From: Microbacteriaceae bacterium
GTDB lineage: Bacteria > Actinomycetota > Actinomycetes > Actinomycetales > Microbacteriaceae
Reading direction: 5' to 3'
Length of the DNA stretch: 64,000 nucleotides
Assembly (NCBI GenBank): GCA_025463545.1
Contig: JAODAR010000005.1
Coordinates: 1 to 64,000, forward strand
The translations under genes and the position numbers were made by a program. Below the pieces are notes generated by a model, which ran no database searches, was not told the origin of the DNA, and saw nothing but the letters and a program-made list of their open reading frames with translations. Positions within the stretch are counted from its first letter, which is position 1. The number at the start of each line of letters is the position of its first letter. Below are positions 36,508-45,298 of the stretch, in pieces.

Positions 36508-38004
36508 TCATCGTGGAGCCGCCGTCGTGACGGGCTTCACCGCGGCGGCCGTGATCCGGTTGGCCATTCCGTTGAAGATGATCCCGTGGAACGGCAGGAT
36601 CGCCCACCAGTACAAACGCCCACCCAGTCCGCGCGGGAAGAAAACGGCGCGCTGCCGGTAGACCGACCCGCCCCCGGCATCCGCTTCAGCCTGCATCTCC
36701 AGCCATGCCCGGCCCGGCACGCGCATCTCGGCGCGCAACCGGAGCAGGCTTCCCCGCTCGATGCGCTCCACCCGCCAGAAGTCGAGTGCGTCACCGGTGT
36801 GCAGCCGGTCGGGGTGCAGGCGGCCACGGTGGAGGCCCACGCCACCGACAATCTTGTCCATCCAGCCCCGGAGCGCCCAGGCCAGCGGAAAGGAGTACCA
36901 GCCGTTCTCGCCACCGATGCTCTCGATCACATGCCAGAGGTCCGCAGGCTTCGCGCTCGAGTGCCGCTCACGGAGGTCGGTGTAAACCAGGTGGCCGGCC
37001 CACTCGGGGTCGCTCGGAAGCGCGTTGCTGGAGGAGCCGTCACCCAAGGCAGAACCCACGGTCGCGTTCCGCCAACTGGTCTCCACCTCGCCGTCCCGCA
37101 TCCGGCCGAGCGCGAGACTGACCGCTCGGCGATAGCCGCTAAGCCCCTCCGGTGGCGGCGGGATGTACCGGTCGATGTCGTGCTCGTGCATCACGCAGTC
37201 GTACTGCAGCGACTCGATGATCGGGATCGCGAGGCGCCTCGGGATCGGCGTGACCAGGTTCACCCACTGCGCCGCGAGCCAGGGAGTGAGCACCGGCAGA
37301 GCGGCGATCGGTCGCTGGCGGAGCCCCGCCTCGAGGGCATAACCGTTCATCATCTGTCCGTAGCGGAGCACGTCTGGTCCGCCGATGTCGAAACGGCGGT
37401 TGACCTCGGCAGGCAGCCCGGCCGCCTGGATGAGGTAGTACAGCACGTCTCGCACGGCGATCGGCTGGATGCGGTTGCGCACCCATTTCGGGGCCGGCAT
37501 GTACGGCAGTACATCGGTGAGGTGCCGGATCATTTCGAACGACGTCGAGCCGGAGCCGATGACCACGCCGGCCTGCAATGCCACCGTGGGTACGCCCGAT
37601 TCGAGCAGGATGCGGCCCACGGCCTGGCGCGACCTGAGGTGGGGCGACAGCTCACCCTCAGCCGGGTGCAATCCGCCGAGGTAGACGATCCGGGACACCC
37701 CGGCCGCGGCTGCGCCGTCGGCGACAGCGTGGGCGGACGCCTGCTCGGTTGCCTCGAAGTCGCCGCCTGCCCCCATAGAGTGCACCAGGTAGTACAGCAC
37801 GTCCACGCCTTCGCACGCCACTCGGACCGCGGCGGGGTCGGCCAGGTCGCCCGACACGATCTCCACGTCGCCCGCCCACGGCACGTCCTGCAGCCGGTCG
37901 GGCGTGCGCACCAGGACCCTCACCGGATAGCCGGCTTCCAGCATCCGTGGCACGAGCCGGCCGCCGATGTAGCCGGTCGCCCCGGTCACGAGCACTCTCG
38001 TCAT
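36508..38004 (-). CDS. SDR-type NAD(P)-binding protein with C-terminal DUF2867
   Basis: 498 aa. Residues ~1-290 are an extended/atypical SDR: the nucleotide loop is VLVTGATGYIGGRL, followed by VLVRTPDRL and GDLADPAAV. DVLYYLVHSMG replaces the usual catalytic Tyr segment. Residues ~330-490 are a DUF2867 domain (WRVERIERGSLLRLRAEMR, then PGRAWLEMQAEAD). This fusion is frequent in Actinobacteria; substrate unknown. It stands alone between the SGNH gene and the palindromic gap. Confidence 0.9.
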   Translation of the reverse strand: MTRVLVTGATGYIGGRLVPRMLEAGYPVRVLVRTPDRLQDVPWAGDVEIVSGDLADPAAVRVACEGVDVLYYLVHSMGAGGDFEATEQASAHAVADGAAAAGVSRIVYLGGLHPAEGELSPHLRSRQAVGRILLESGVPTVALQAGVVIGSGSTSFEMIRHLTDVLPYMPAPKWVRNRIQPIAVRDVLYYLIQAAGLPAEVNRRFDIGGPDVLRYGQMMNGYALEAGLRQRPIAALPVLTPWLAAQWVNLVTPIPRRLAIPIIESLQYDCVMHEHDIDRYIPPPPEGLSGYRRAVSLALGRMRDGEVETSWRNATVGSALGDGSSSNALPSDPEWAGHLVYTDLRERHSSAKPADLWHVIESIGGENGWYSFPLAWALRGWMDKIVGGVGLHRGRLHPDRLHTGDALDFWRVERIERGSLLRLRAEMRVPGRAWLEMQAEADAGGGSVYRQRAVFFPRGLGGRLYWWAILPFHGIIFNGMANRITAAAVKPVTTAAPR

Positions 38005-38105
38005 GGGCCGGAGCCTACGCCCGGTTGCCGAACGGAGAACGGCGCTTCAGCGCGGGCGGTGAGACGCCTGAGAAGCTGACGAAGTGCCCGTGAACGTTGA
38101 GTCGT

Positions 38106-38191
38106 GCAGCGAAAACCGGACGCCGCCGGGTGTGAACGCGTATTCGTCCTGTTTTGGAGTACTGGGACGCAATACGTCCGGTTTTCGCTGC
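38106..38191. repeat. REP-like palindrome, family C (copy 2)
   Basis: A perfect 17-base inverted repeat, GCAGCGAAAACCGGACG (38106-38122) and CGTCCGGTTTTCGCTGC (38175-38191). Inside it lies a second, imperfect pair (CGTATTCGTCC and GGGACGCAATACG), so the whole 86-base element can form a nested hairpin. It occupies the gap between the SDR/DUF2867 gene and the end of the ALDH operon. Confidence 0.85.
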
Positions 38192-38257
38192 GCTTCAGGC
38201 CGTCAGACCGCAAGGCCCTCAGGCGCCCAGGCCCCCAGGCCCCCAGGCCTCAGCGAA

Positions 38258-39121
38258 CTAGATGAGGCCCTTCGTGTGCCAGACCGTCTTGGTCTCGGTG
38301 AAAGCGGTGATCCGGTCGAGCGACGGCGTCGCAGCGTCGGGCCCGTTCTCGGGCGGCAGTACTCGTTTCAGCGTGTCGGCCGCCGCCATCTGCAAGTCGA
38401 CCCAGTCCAGCGCGCCGGCGCCGACCAGGTCGAGCGCATTCACGTCCGCGTGGCTGGCCAGCCAGGGTGCGATCTCGGCCGGCGACCCGGTGAGCACGTT
38501 GACCACCCCGCCCGGCACGTCGCTGGTGGCGAGCACCTCGGAGAGGCTGATCGCCGACAGCGGCATGGTCTCGTTCGCAATCACCACAACCGTGTTGCCC
38601 GCAACCAGCGGTGGCGCGACCGCGCTGACGAAGCCGACGAGCGACCCGGCACCCTGCGGCGCGACGATAGCGACGATGCCAGTGGGCTCGGGCACCGAGA
38701 TGTTGAAGTACGGTCCCGCGACCGGGTTGGCGTTGCCGGCGACCTGCGCGTACTTGTCGGCCCAGCCGGAGTACCAGACCCAGCGGTCGATGGCGTCGTC
38801 AACCTGCGCGGATGCCGCGGCAACGGTCACGCCCTCTGACTGCACGATCTCATCGACGAACTGGGAGCGACGGCCCTCGAGCAGTTCCGCGATGCGGTAG
38901 AGCACCTGGCCGCGGTTGTACGCGGTGCTTCCGGCCCAGCCGCTCTGCGCTGCCCGGGCGGCGACCACGGCGTCACGGGCATCTTTGCGGGATGCCTTCG
39001 CCGCATTGGCGAGGAAGTCCCCGGTCTTCGAGGCGACCTCGTAGACCCGACCCGATTCGCTGCGCGGGAACTTGCCACCGATGTAGAGCTTGTAGGTCTT
39101 GGGAACGGCGAGACGGGTCAC
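38258..39121 (-). CDS. Truncated, non-catalytic aldehyde dehydrogenase-like protein
   Basis: 287 aa, about 60% of a normal ALDH. It covers the N-terminal cofactor-binding half (KLYIGGKFPRSESGRVYEV, later PPLVAGNTVVVIANETMPLS). The usual Lys in the VVLKPSE motif is lost, and there is no ELGGK motif and no catalytic Cys. Its ATG overlaps the stop of the full-length ALDH by four bases. The pair looks like the two halves of ALDH16, whose second domain is also non-catalytic, so it may be a structural partner of the upstream enzyme. Confidence 0.85.
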   Translation of the reverse strand: MTRLAVPKTYKLYIGGKFPRSESGRVYEVASKTGDFLANAAKASRKDARDAVVAARAAQSGWAGSTAYNRGQVLYRIAELLEGRRSQFVDEIVQSEGVTVAAASAQVDDAIDRWVWYSGWADKYAQVAGNANPVAGPYFNISVPEPTGIVAIVAPQGAGSLVGFVSAVAPPLVAGNTVVVIANETMPLSAISLSEVLATSDVPGGVVNVLTGSPAEIAPWLASHADVNALDLVGAGALDWVDLQMAAADTLKRVLPPENGPDAATPSLDRITAFTETKTVWHTKGLI

Positions 39122-40758
39122 TTGGCGGCCTTCTTTTCTGCGGCGGGCTTGCTGTTCGGGTGCTGAGGCGTTGCGGCCGGGGCATTGACATCGGTGGTCT
39201 CGCCAGACTCGACGACAGGCGACTCGACGACCGCAGACTCGACGACCGGCGAGTCGAACGCCGGCGCCTCGAGCGCCGGTGACTGGGCAGATTCGGCCAC
39301 CGAGCGCTGACCGGGGCGGGAGTTCGCAGGCTTCAAGTACGCAGCGAGGCCCTGCCGGCCGCCCTCGCGGCCGTACCCCGACTCCTTGTATCCGCCGAAG
39401 GGGCTCGCCGGGTCGAACTTGTTGAATGTGTTCGCCCAGACGACCCCGGCGCGGAGCTTGTCGGCGACAGCGAGGATGCGGCTGCCCTTGTCGGTCCAGA
39501 TGCCGGCGGAGAGCCCGTACGGCGTGTTGTTCGCCTTGGCGATCGCCTCGGCCGGCGTGCGGAAGGTGAGCACCGACAGCACCGGTCCGAAGATCTCATC
39601 CCTCGCGATGCGGTGGCTGGTCGACACATTGTCGAAGATCGTCGGAGCGAACCAGAAACCGTTCTCCGGGATCGCACACTCGGCGCTCCAGCGGTCGGCA
39701 CCTTCCTGCTCACCGATGTCGGACAGTTCACTGATGCGCTTCAACTGCGCGGCGCTGTTGATCGCGCCGATGTCGGTGTTCTTGTCGAGCGGGTCGCCGA
39801 GGCGGAGCGTCGAGAGGCGCGCCTTCAGCCGGTCGACGACCTCGTCGTGGATGGACTCCTGCACCAGCAGGCGGCTGCCCGCGCAGCAGACCTGGCCCTG
39901 GTTGAAGAAGATGCCGTTGACGATGCCCTCGATGGCCTGGTCGATGGGCGCGTCGTCGAAGACGATGTTCGCGCCCTTGCCGCCGAGTTCCAGGGTGACC
40001 TTCTTTTCGGTCCCGGCCACCGACCGGGCGATCGCACGCCCGACGGAAGTGGACCCGGTGAACGCGACCTTGTTGACGTCGGGGTGGTTGACCAGCGCCT
40101 GCCCGGTGTCACCGGCCCCGGTGATGATGTTCACAACCCCGGCGGGCAGATCGGCCTGCTGGCAGATCTCCGCGAACAACAGCGCGGTGAGAGGAGTGGT
40201 TTCAGCGGGTTTCAACACCACAGTGTTGCCGGCGGCGAGCGCGGGCGCGATCTTCCAGGCGAGCATGAGCAGCGGGAAGTTCCACGGGATCACCTGCGCT
40301 GCCACACCGAGCGAAGCGGGGTTCGGGCCGAGTCCAGCGTGGTCCAGTTTGTCGGCCCAGCCGGCGTAGTAGAAGAACCAGGCGGCGACGAGGGGCACGT
40401 CGACGTCGCGGGTCTCCTTGATCGGCTTGCCGTTGTCGAGGCTTTCCGCCACAGCCAGTTCGCGAGCGCGCTCCTGGATCAACCGGGCAATGCGGAAGAG
40501 GTACTTGCCGCGGTCGCTGCCGGACAGCCGTGACCAGGTGGTGTCGTAAGCGCGACGAGCCGCGGCCACCGCGGCGTCGACATCCGCTTCATTGGCGTTG
40601 GCGACCATCGCGATGCGCTTCTCGGTGGCTGGTGAGATCGTCTGGAACGGCGTGCCGTTGCCGGCGACGAACTCGCCGCCGATGAAGAGGCCGTAGTCGC
40701 TCTGGAGGTTGAGGATCGCCTGCGACTCAGGGGCCGGGGCATATTCGAGGAAGCTCAT
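39118..40758 (-). CDS. Aldehyde dehydrogenase with repetitive C-terminal tail
   Basis: 546 aa. Residues ~1-480 are a complete NAD(P)-dependent ALDH: VIPWNFPLLMLAWKIAPAL, VVLKPAETTPLTA, TLELGGKGANIVFDDA (general-base Glu), NQGQVCCAGSRL (catalytic Cys) and a C-terminal SPFGGYKESGYGREGG. The last ~60 residues are a Val/Glu/Ser/Pro/Ala-rich tail made of 15-bp repeats. Lying nine bases after deoC, it probably oxidises the acetaldehyde that DeoC releases. It is translationally coupled to the truncated ALDH. Confidence 0.93.
   Translation of the reverse strand: MSFLEYAPAPESQAILNLQSDYGLFIGGEFVAGNGTPFQTISPATEKRIAMVANANEADVDAAVAAARRAYDTTWSRLSGSDRGKYLFRIARLIQERARELAVAESLDNGKPIKETRDVDVPLVAAWFFYYAGWADKLDHAGLGPNPASLGVAAQVIPWNFPLLMLAWKIAPALAAGNTVVLKPAETTPLTALLFAEICQQADLPAGVVNIITGAGDTGQALVNHPDVNKVAFTGSTSVGRAIARSVAGTEKKVTLELGGKGANIVFDDAPIDQAIEGIVNGIFFNQGQVCCAGSRLLVQESIHDEVVDRLKARLSTLRLGDPLDKNTDIGAINSAAQLKRISELSDIGEQEGADRWSAECAIPENGFWFAPTIFDNVSTSHRIARDEIFGPVLSVLTFRTPAEAIAKANNTPYGLSAGIWTDKGSRILAVADKLRAGVVWANTFNKFDPASPFGGYKESGYGREGGRQGLAAYLKPANSRPGQRSVAESAQSPALEAPAFDSPVVESAVVESPVVESGETTDVNAPAATPQHPNSKPAAEKKAAK
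39207..39281. repeat. Five 15-bp tandem repeats in ALDH 3' end
   Basis: Five units of about ACTCGACGACCGGCG at 39207, 39222, 39237, 39252 and 39267, each 15 bases and in frame, encoding a five-residue unit such as ESPVV on the minus strand. The first three are nearly identical and the last two have decayed. Confidence 0.9.
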
Positions 40759-40767
40759 GGGTTGGTC

Positions 40768-41775
40768 CTAATCGATCGTTACGTAGTCGGCGCCGGAGTA
40801 GTGCCCGGTGCTCATCTTCTGGCGCTGAAGCAGCACGTCATTCAGCAGGCTCGACGCGCCGAACCGGAACAGGCCGGGCACCAGCCATTCCTCGCCCACG
40901 GTCTCCGCGACGGTCACGATGTACTTGATCGCGTCTTTCGAGGTACGGATGCCGCCGGCCGGCTTCACGCCGATCTTCTCCCCGGTGAGGCGGTGCCAGT
41001 CCCGCACCACCTCGAGCATCGAGAGGGTGACCGGGAGCGTGGCCGCCGGGGACACCTTGCCGGTGGACGTCTTGATGAAGTCGCCTCCGGCCAGGATCGA
41101 CAGCCACGACGCCCGGCGCACGTTGTCGTAGGTGTTCAGCTCGCCGGTCTCGAGGATCACTTTGAGGTGCGCGTAGGTGCCGTTTGCCCGGCGGCAGGCC
41201 TCTTTGACGGCGACGATTTCGTCGAAGACCTGGCCGTAGCGGCCGGAGAGGAATGCGCCACGGTCGATCACCATGTCGATCTCGTCGGCGCCCGCGGCGA
41301 CCGCGTCAGCGGTGTCCGCCAGCTTGATCGCGAGGGAGGCCCGCCCACTCGGGAACGCGGTCGCCACGGCGGCGACATTGATGCCGGCATCCGTTCCGGC
41401 GGAGTGCGCTGCACCCAGCGCCTCGACCGCGTACGGGACCATGTCGCCGTACACGCACACCGCCGCGACCCGTGGGCAGGCGGGGTCGGCTGGATCGGGG
41501 GTCATCGCCTTGGCGACGAGCGAGCGAACCTTGCCGGGGGTGTCTGCGCCCTCCAGCGTGGTGAGGTCGATCAGGCCGATGATGGTGTCGAGCGCCCACT
41601 TCTTGGAGGTGGTCTTGATCGAGCGGGAGCCGAGGCCGGCCGCGCGCTGTTCGAGGCCGACGGCGTCGATTCCGGGGATCCCGTGCAGGTAGCGGCGGAG
41701 GTTGGCGTCTGTCGCCTCGCCGCCGAGGAGGGAGAGCGTGCGCTCCCGGGTTGCGAGTTGGGTACTCGTGCTCAT
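40768..41775 (-). CDS. deoC: Deoxyribose-phosphate aldolase
   Basis: 335 aa, the long actinobacterial form, with AAGGACATC before ATG 41775. It cleaves 2-deoxyribose 5-phosphate to acetaldehyde and glyceraldehyde 3-phosphate. The Schiff-base Lys is in GDFIKTSTGKVSPAA and the second active-site Lys in IGVKPAGGIRTSKDA; DEIDMVIDRGAFLSG provides the conserved Asp. It is the first enzyme gene after the SorC regulator and leads to two ALDH genes. Confidence 0.96.
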   Translation of the reverse strand: MSTSTQLATRERTLSLLGGEATDANLRRYLHGIPGIDAVGLEQRAAGLGSRSIKTTSKKWALDTIIGLIDLTTLEGADTPGKVRSLVAKAMTPDPADPACPRVAAVCVYGDMVPYAVEALGAAHSAGTDAGINVAAVATAFPSGRASLAIKLADTADAVAAGADEIDMVIDRGAFLSGRYGQVFDEIVAVKEACRRANGTYAHLKVILETGELNTYDNVRRASWLSILAGGDFIKTSTGKVSPAATLPVTLSMLEVVRDWHRLTGEKIGVKPAGGIRTSKDAIKYIVTVAETVGEEWLVPGLFRFGASSLLNDVLLQRQKMSTGHYSGADYVTID

Positions 41776-41831
41776 GAGATGTCCTTGATTGCTATCTGGG
41801 TGTTGCTGTCGGGCTGTTGAGGCCTGCTGGG

Positions 41832-42782
41832 CTAGAGGTCATCGCCGAGGATGGCCCTGGCGGTGTCTTCGTCGGTCACGAGCACGGAGCAGAGGCCGCT
41901 GCCCACGATGGCACGGGCGACCGCGTGCTTGCTGCTGCCGGAGATGACCGCGATGGCGGTCTTCGCGGCACGCAGATGCTCCAGGCCGATGCCGATGGTG
42001 CGGTCGTCGAGCGCGTCATCGACGATGTTGCCGGCACTGTCGATGTAGCGGCCGACGATGTCACCGACCGCGCCCTTCTGCACGAGTTCGGCGATCTGGT
42101 CTGGGGTGAGGTAACCACTGTCAACCAGGGCAGAGTGTTCGTCGGCCTGCCCGGCGCTGAACAGGTATGCGGATGCGCTTGCCGCCGCTTCGAGCACAGC
42201 CGCGACGGCACGGTCCGATTCGATGGCCTGCTTGGTTTCCAGCCGCTCGAGGATCGCGGGGCTCGGCAGCAGCGTGGCGGCACCGGATGCCTTGTGGGCA
42301 ATTGTGACCGCCGTGTTGGCTGCCGTTCCCGCGCGCGTGTTGAGGCTGACGCCGCCGTTGATCTGCACCACATTGACTCCCGGCGCCCAATCCTGTTTCA
42401 GGTGCAGCGACACGTCGTGCAGAGTGCGGCCCCAACTGATCCCGAGGGTGCGCGGGATGGGCCTGAGGCTGGCCAGGTAGTCGGCCGCGGCCTGCGCGGT
42501 CCGGGACTGGAGTTCGTCGTCGCCGGAGACGCCTGCCGCGGAAACGACGATCGCGTCGGTGAGGCCGGTGGCGTCTTTGAGGCGCCGCTCCACCGGCAGC
42601 CGGCGGGCGCGCGGGTGCACGATCTCGATGCGGATGAAACCACTGGCCTTGGCCTGCGCGAGCAGCCGGCCGACCTTCCAGCGCGTGAGGCTCAGCAGCG
42701 ACCCGATCTCGTCCTGGGTCTTGTTCTCTTCGTAGTACAACTCGGCGGCGCGGATGGAGAGCAGTTCATCGGTTTCGATCAC
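41832..42782 (-). CDS. SorC/DeoR-type sugar-binding transcriptional regulator
   Basis: 316 aa. The N-terminal helix-turn-helix (~15-50, YYEENKTQDEIGSLLSLTRW then KVGRLLAQAKASGFIRIEI) is followed by a SorC effector domain (~60-316: LGISWGRTLHDVSLHL, VVQINGGVSLNTRAGTA). B. subtilis DeoR of this family responds to deoxyribose 5-phosphate; the next genes are deoC and ALDH, so the same ligand is likely. A 14-base palindrome 76 bases upstream of its start is a candidate binding site. Confidence 0.92.
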   Translation of the reverse strand: MIETDELLSIRAAELYYEENKTQDEIGSLLSLTRWKVGRLLAQAKASGFIRIEIVHPRARRLPVERRLKDATGLTDAIVVSAAGVSGDDELQSRTAQAAADYLASLRPIPRTLGISWGRTLHDVSLHLKQDWAPGVNVVQINGGVSLNTRAGTAANTAVTIAHKASGAATLLPSPAILERLETKQAIESDRAVAAVLEAAASASAYLFSAGQADEHSALVDSGYLTPDQIAELVQKGAVGDIVGRYIDSAGNIVDDALDDRTIGIGLEHLRAAKTAIAVISGSSKHAVARAIVGSGLCSVLVTDEDTARAILGDDL

Positions 42783-42857
42783 GAGGCGCAGTCTCCTTTC
42801 CGCAGTTCCTCCAGCGTAGGCGCACTCGGCGCGCCGATCAACAGCTGTAGCGAAACT

Positions 42858-42871
42858 TGCTCATATGAGCA
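42858..42871. promoter_or_regulatory. Candidate SorC operator palindrome
   Basis: A perfect 14-base palindrome, TGCTCATATGAGCA, in the 175-base region between the divergent sorC-type regulator (start 42782) and ROK kinase (start 42958). It is placed where it could serve both promoters. The flanks do not extend the symmetry. Confidence 0.5.
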
Positions 42872-42957
42872 GAGCGGACGTTTAGTTGACAGCGGATGCC
42901 GCACCGGCGTACTCCGCGGAACCACCCCATAAACCGCTCACCCCATAAACTCGACGA

Positions 42958-43938
42958 ATGCACAACACACCGTCCCTTTCCCACACCATCGTGGTGGGCA
43001 AGCGCACTACCGAATTCGCGCTCGCGGTCGACCTCGGCGGCACCAAGGTGGAAGCGGCCCTGGTCGACACAGAGGGGAACGTACTTCCGGAGAGCCGTCA
43101 CCGCGCACCCACCGGCCGGGACGCGAGCAGTGAAGACCTCACGACTTCGGTCACGCGAGCCGTGGGCAAAGCCCGGGCGGCCCTTCCGCTCGATGCCGCC
43201 CTCACCGGCGTCGGTATCGGCACTGCCGGCCCGATCAATCTTGCCGATGGCACCGTCTCACCACTGAACCTGCCGGCCTGGCGCGACTATCCGCTGCTGG
43301 AGCTGGTGCAGACCCTCTTCCCCGACACCGAGGTTCGCCTGCGGATGGACGGGCAGGCCATCGCCCTTGCCGAGCACTGGGTGGGCGCCGGGCGAGGCGT
43401 CGACAATCTGATGGGCATGGTGGTGTCGACCGGTGTCGGCGGCGGTCTGATCCTCGGGGGCACCGTCGTCACCGGGCCAAGCGGCAACGCCGGCCACATC
43501 GGCCACGTCGAGGTCGGCGGCTTCGACGACCCCTGCCACTGCGGAGGGCGTGGCTGCCTGGAGGCGATCGCTTCCGGTCCGAAGACGGTGGCGTGGGCCC
43601 AGAACCAGGGCTGGACCGGCTCCACCGGGGAAGACCTCGCCACTGCGTATGCCGAAGGTGACGAAATCGCGCGGCGTGCCGTGGAACGAAGCGGCCGGGC
43701 CATCGGCCAGGCGGTGGCATCCGCTACCAACCTGGTCGACCTCGATATGGTGGCCATCGGCGGCGGCTTCTCGCACGTCACACCCGACCTGTTCGACTTC
43801 GCCCGCGCTGCCATCGCCGAACGAACCGAGTTCGCCTTCGCCACCCGGGTGCAACTGGTTCCGTCCGCGCTCTCCGGTGACGGCCCGCTGATCGGGGCTG
43901 CGGCGCTGATCCACCGCGCGGCGCTGCTGCCGCACTAG
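42958..43938 (+). CDS. ROK family sugar kinase, probable glucokinase
   Basis: 326 aa. The ATP-phosphate loop is LAVDLGGTKVEAALVD. The ROK zinc motif is intact: GHIGHVEVGGFDDPCHCGGR, then GCLEAIASG (His-Cys-Cys-Cys set). GVGIGTAGPINLADG and VSTGVGGGLILGG complete the fold. No N-terminal helix-turn-helix, so it is an enzyme and not a repressor; glucokinase is the commonest activity, but other hexoses are possible. Divergent from the deoxyribose operon. Confidence 0.93.
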   Translation: MHNTPSLSHTIVVGKRTTEFALAVDLGGTKVEAALVDTEGNVLPESRHRAPTGRDASSEDLTTSVTRAVGKARAALPLDAALTGVGIGTAGPINLADGTVSPLNLPAWRDYPLLELVQTLFPDTEVRLRMDGQAIALAEHWVGAGRGVDNLMGMVVSTGVGGGLILGGTVVTGPSGNAGHIGHVEVGGFDDPCHCGGRGCLEAIASGPKTVAWAQNQGWTGSTGEDLATAYAEGDEIARRAVERSGRAIGQAVASATNLVDLDMVAIGGGFSHVTPDLFDFARAAIAERTEFAFATRVQLVPSALSGDGPLIGAAALIHRAALLPH

Positions 43939-44018
43939 GGGGATATCTGTGGCGGGTGCTCTGGCGGGTGCGCTGTGAGCGCTGCGGCGCTGCCGCGTGC
44001 CACCCTGGAGCAGCTCAG

Positions 44019-45275
44019 CTACCGGTGGTGGTTCAGGTCATCTTCAAGCATGTGCGGCCGGGAGATGACGACGGCGGAAATGGTAGCGGTGAGCGCGGTG
44101 ATGATGAGCGCGATCAGCGGCCAGGTCCAGCCGCCGGTTGTCTCGCGCAGGACCCCGACCATAATCGGACCGAGCGCGCCGATCGTGTAGCCCACGCTCT
44201 GCACGAATCCACTGAGGGCGACGGAGCCGTCGTGGGTGCGGGTGCGGAGGTTGATCAGCACCAGCGACAACGGGAAGAACAGCGGCCCGAGCCCGGCGAA
44301 GGCCACCCACAGCCAGGGAGCGACAGACGGGGCAAGGAGCAGCCCGAGGTCGCCGATCAGGAACGCCAAAGCCCCGGCGTACACGATGACGCCGACGTTT
44401 TTCAACCGCGCCGTGAGCACCGGGATGACCAGCGCGGTGGGAATGCCCATGGCCGCGTACAAGGACAGCAGGACGCCGGCCTGGCCGGCCGAGACGCCCG
44501 CGGTCTCGCGCAGGAGCTGCGGAAGCCACGCGAACATGGCGTAGGCGTTCAATGACGAGACGGTGAAGACGATCGTGATGGCCCAGGCGACCGAGGAACG
44601 CCAGACCCGTCCGAGAACAGCCGGTTCGGCGCCGTCGAGTGCGTCGGCGTCCACCTGGTCTTGCTCGGTGCGGCGTTGCTCGGTCCTGCGATGTGCGGCT
44701 TCCCGCACCAGGAGCGTCACCCACGGCACCAGCGCAAGCAGGGCCAGGAGCGCCCACTGCCCCAACGAGATCCGCCAGCCCGCAGAGTCCGCGACCGGCA
44801 CGGCGATCAACGGCGGCACGAGAGTGCTGATCGAGAGGACCGTCGCGTAGAGCGACGTGACAAGCCCGACCCGGTCAGGGAAATACTTCTTCACGAGCGG
44901 CGGCAGGAGCACATTGCCGATGCCCAGGCCGGCGAACGCGATCACGCTGCCGAGCAGTAACACCGGGAGCGAGCCGGAAACGCCGCGAATCACGTGACCC
45001 ACGAGGATCGCGGCCAGGGCAAGCACCAGCATCCGTTCGAGGCCGATTCGGCGAGTGAAGACCGGCGTGACGATGCCGAAGGCGGCGAAGCACACCGGCG
45101 GCAGCATGCCGAGCACGCCGATCGCCAGGGCGCTGAGCGGGATGTCAGCGCTGACCTCGGTGACGATCGGTGAGAGCGCGGTGACCGCCGTACGGAGATT
45201 CGCGGCCACCAGGATGATGCCGAGGAGCGCGAGGGTACGACCGCTCCACAGGCTGCGGGCGGGGGTGTCGGTCAC
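44019..45275 (-). CDS. MFS transporter, CynX/NimT family
   Basis: 418 aa from GTG 45275, with twelve predicted helices. The CynX/NimT group is suggested by TLALLGIILVAANLRTAVTA, then LSPIVTEVSADIPLSALAIG, and by the central loop followed by FTVSSLNAYAMFAWLPQLLR. Members export or import cyanate, 2-nitroimidazole or other small compounds; the substrate here is unknown. Convergent with the ROK gene and divergent from the DinB-type gene, 23 bases from its start. Confidence 0.9.
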   Translation of the reverse strand: MTDTPARSLWSGRTLALLGIILVAANLRTAVTALSPIVTEVSADIPLSALAIGVLGMLPPVCFAAFGIVTPVFTRRIGLERMLVLALAAILVGHVIRGVSGSLPVLLLGSVIAFAGLGIGNVLLPPLVKKYFPDRVGLVTSLYATVLSISTLVPPLIAVPVADSAGWRISLGQWALLALLALVPWVTLLVREAAHRRTEQRRTEQDQVDADALDGAEPAVLGRVWRSSVAWAITIVFTVSSLNAYAMFAWLPQLLRETAGVSAGQAGVLLSLYAAMGIPTALVIPVLTARLKNVGVIVYAGALAFLIGDLGLLLAPSVAPWLWVAFAGLGPLFFPLSLVLINLRTRTHDGSVALSGFVQSVGYTIGALGPIMVGVLRETTGGWTWPLIALIITALTATISAVVISRPHMLEDDLNHHR

Positions 45276-45298
45276 CGATCAAGTCTAGGGTTGACGTC

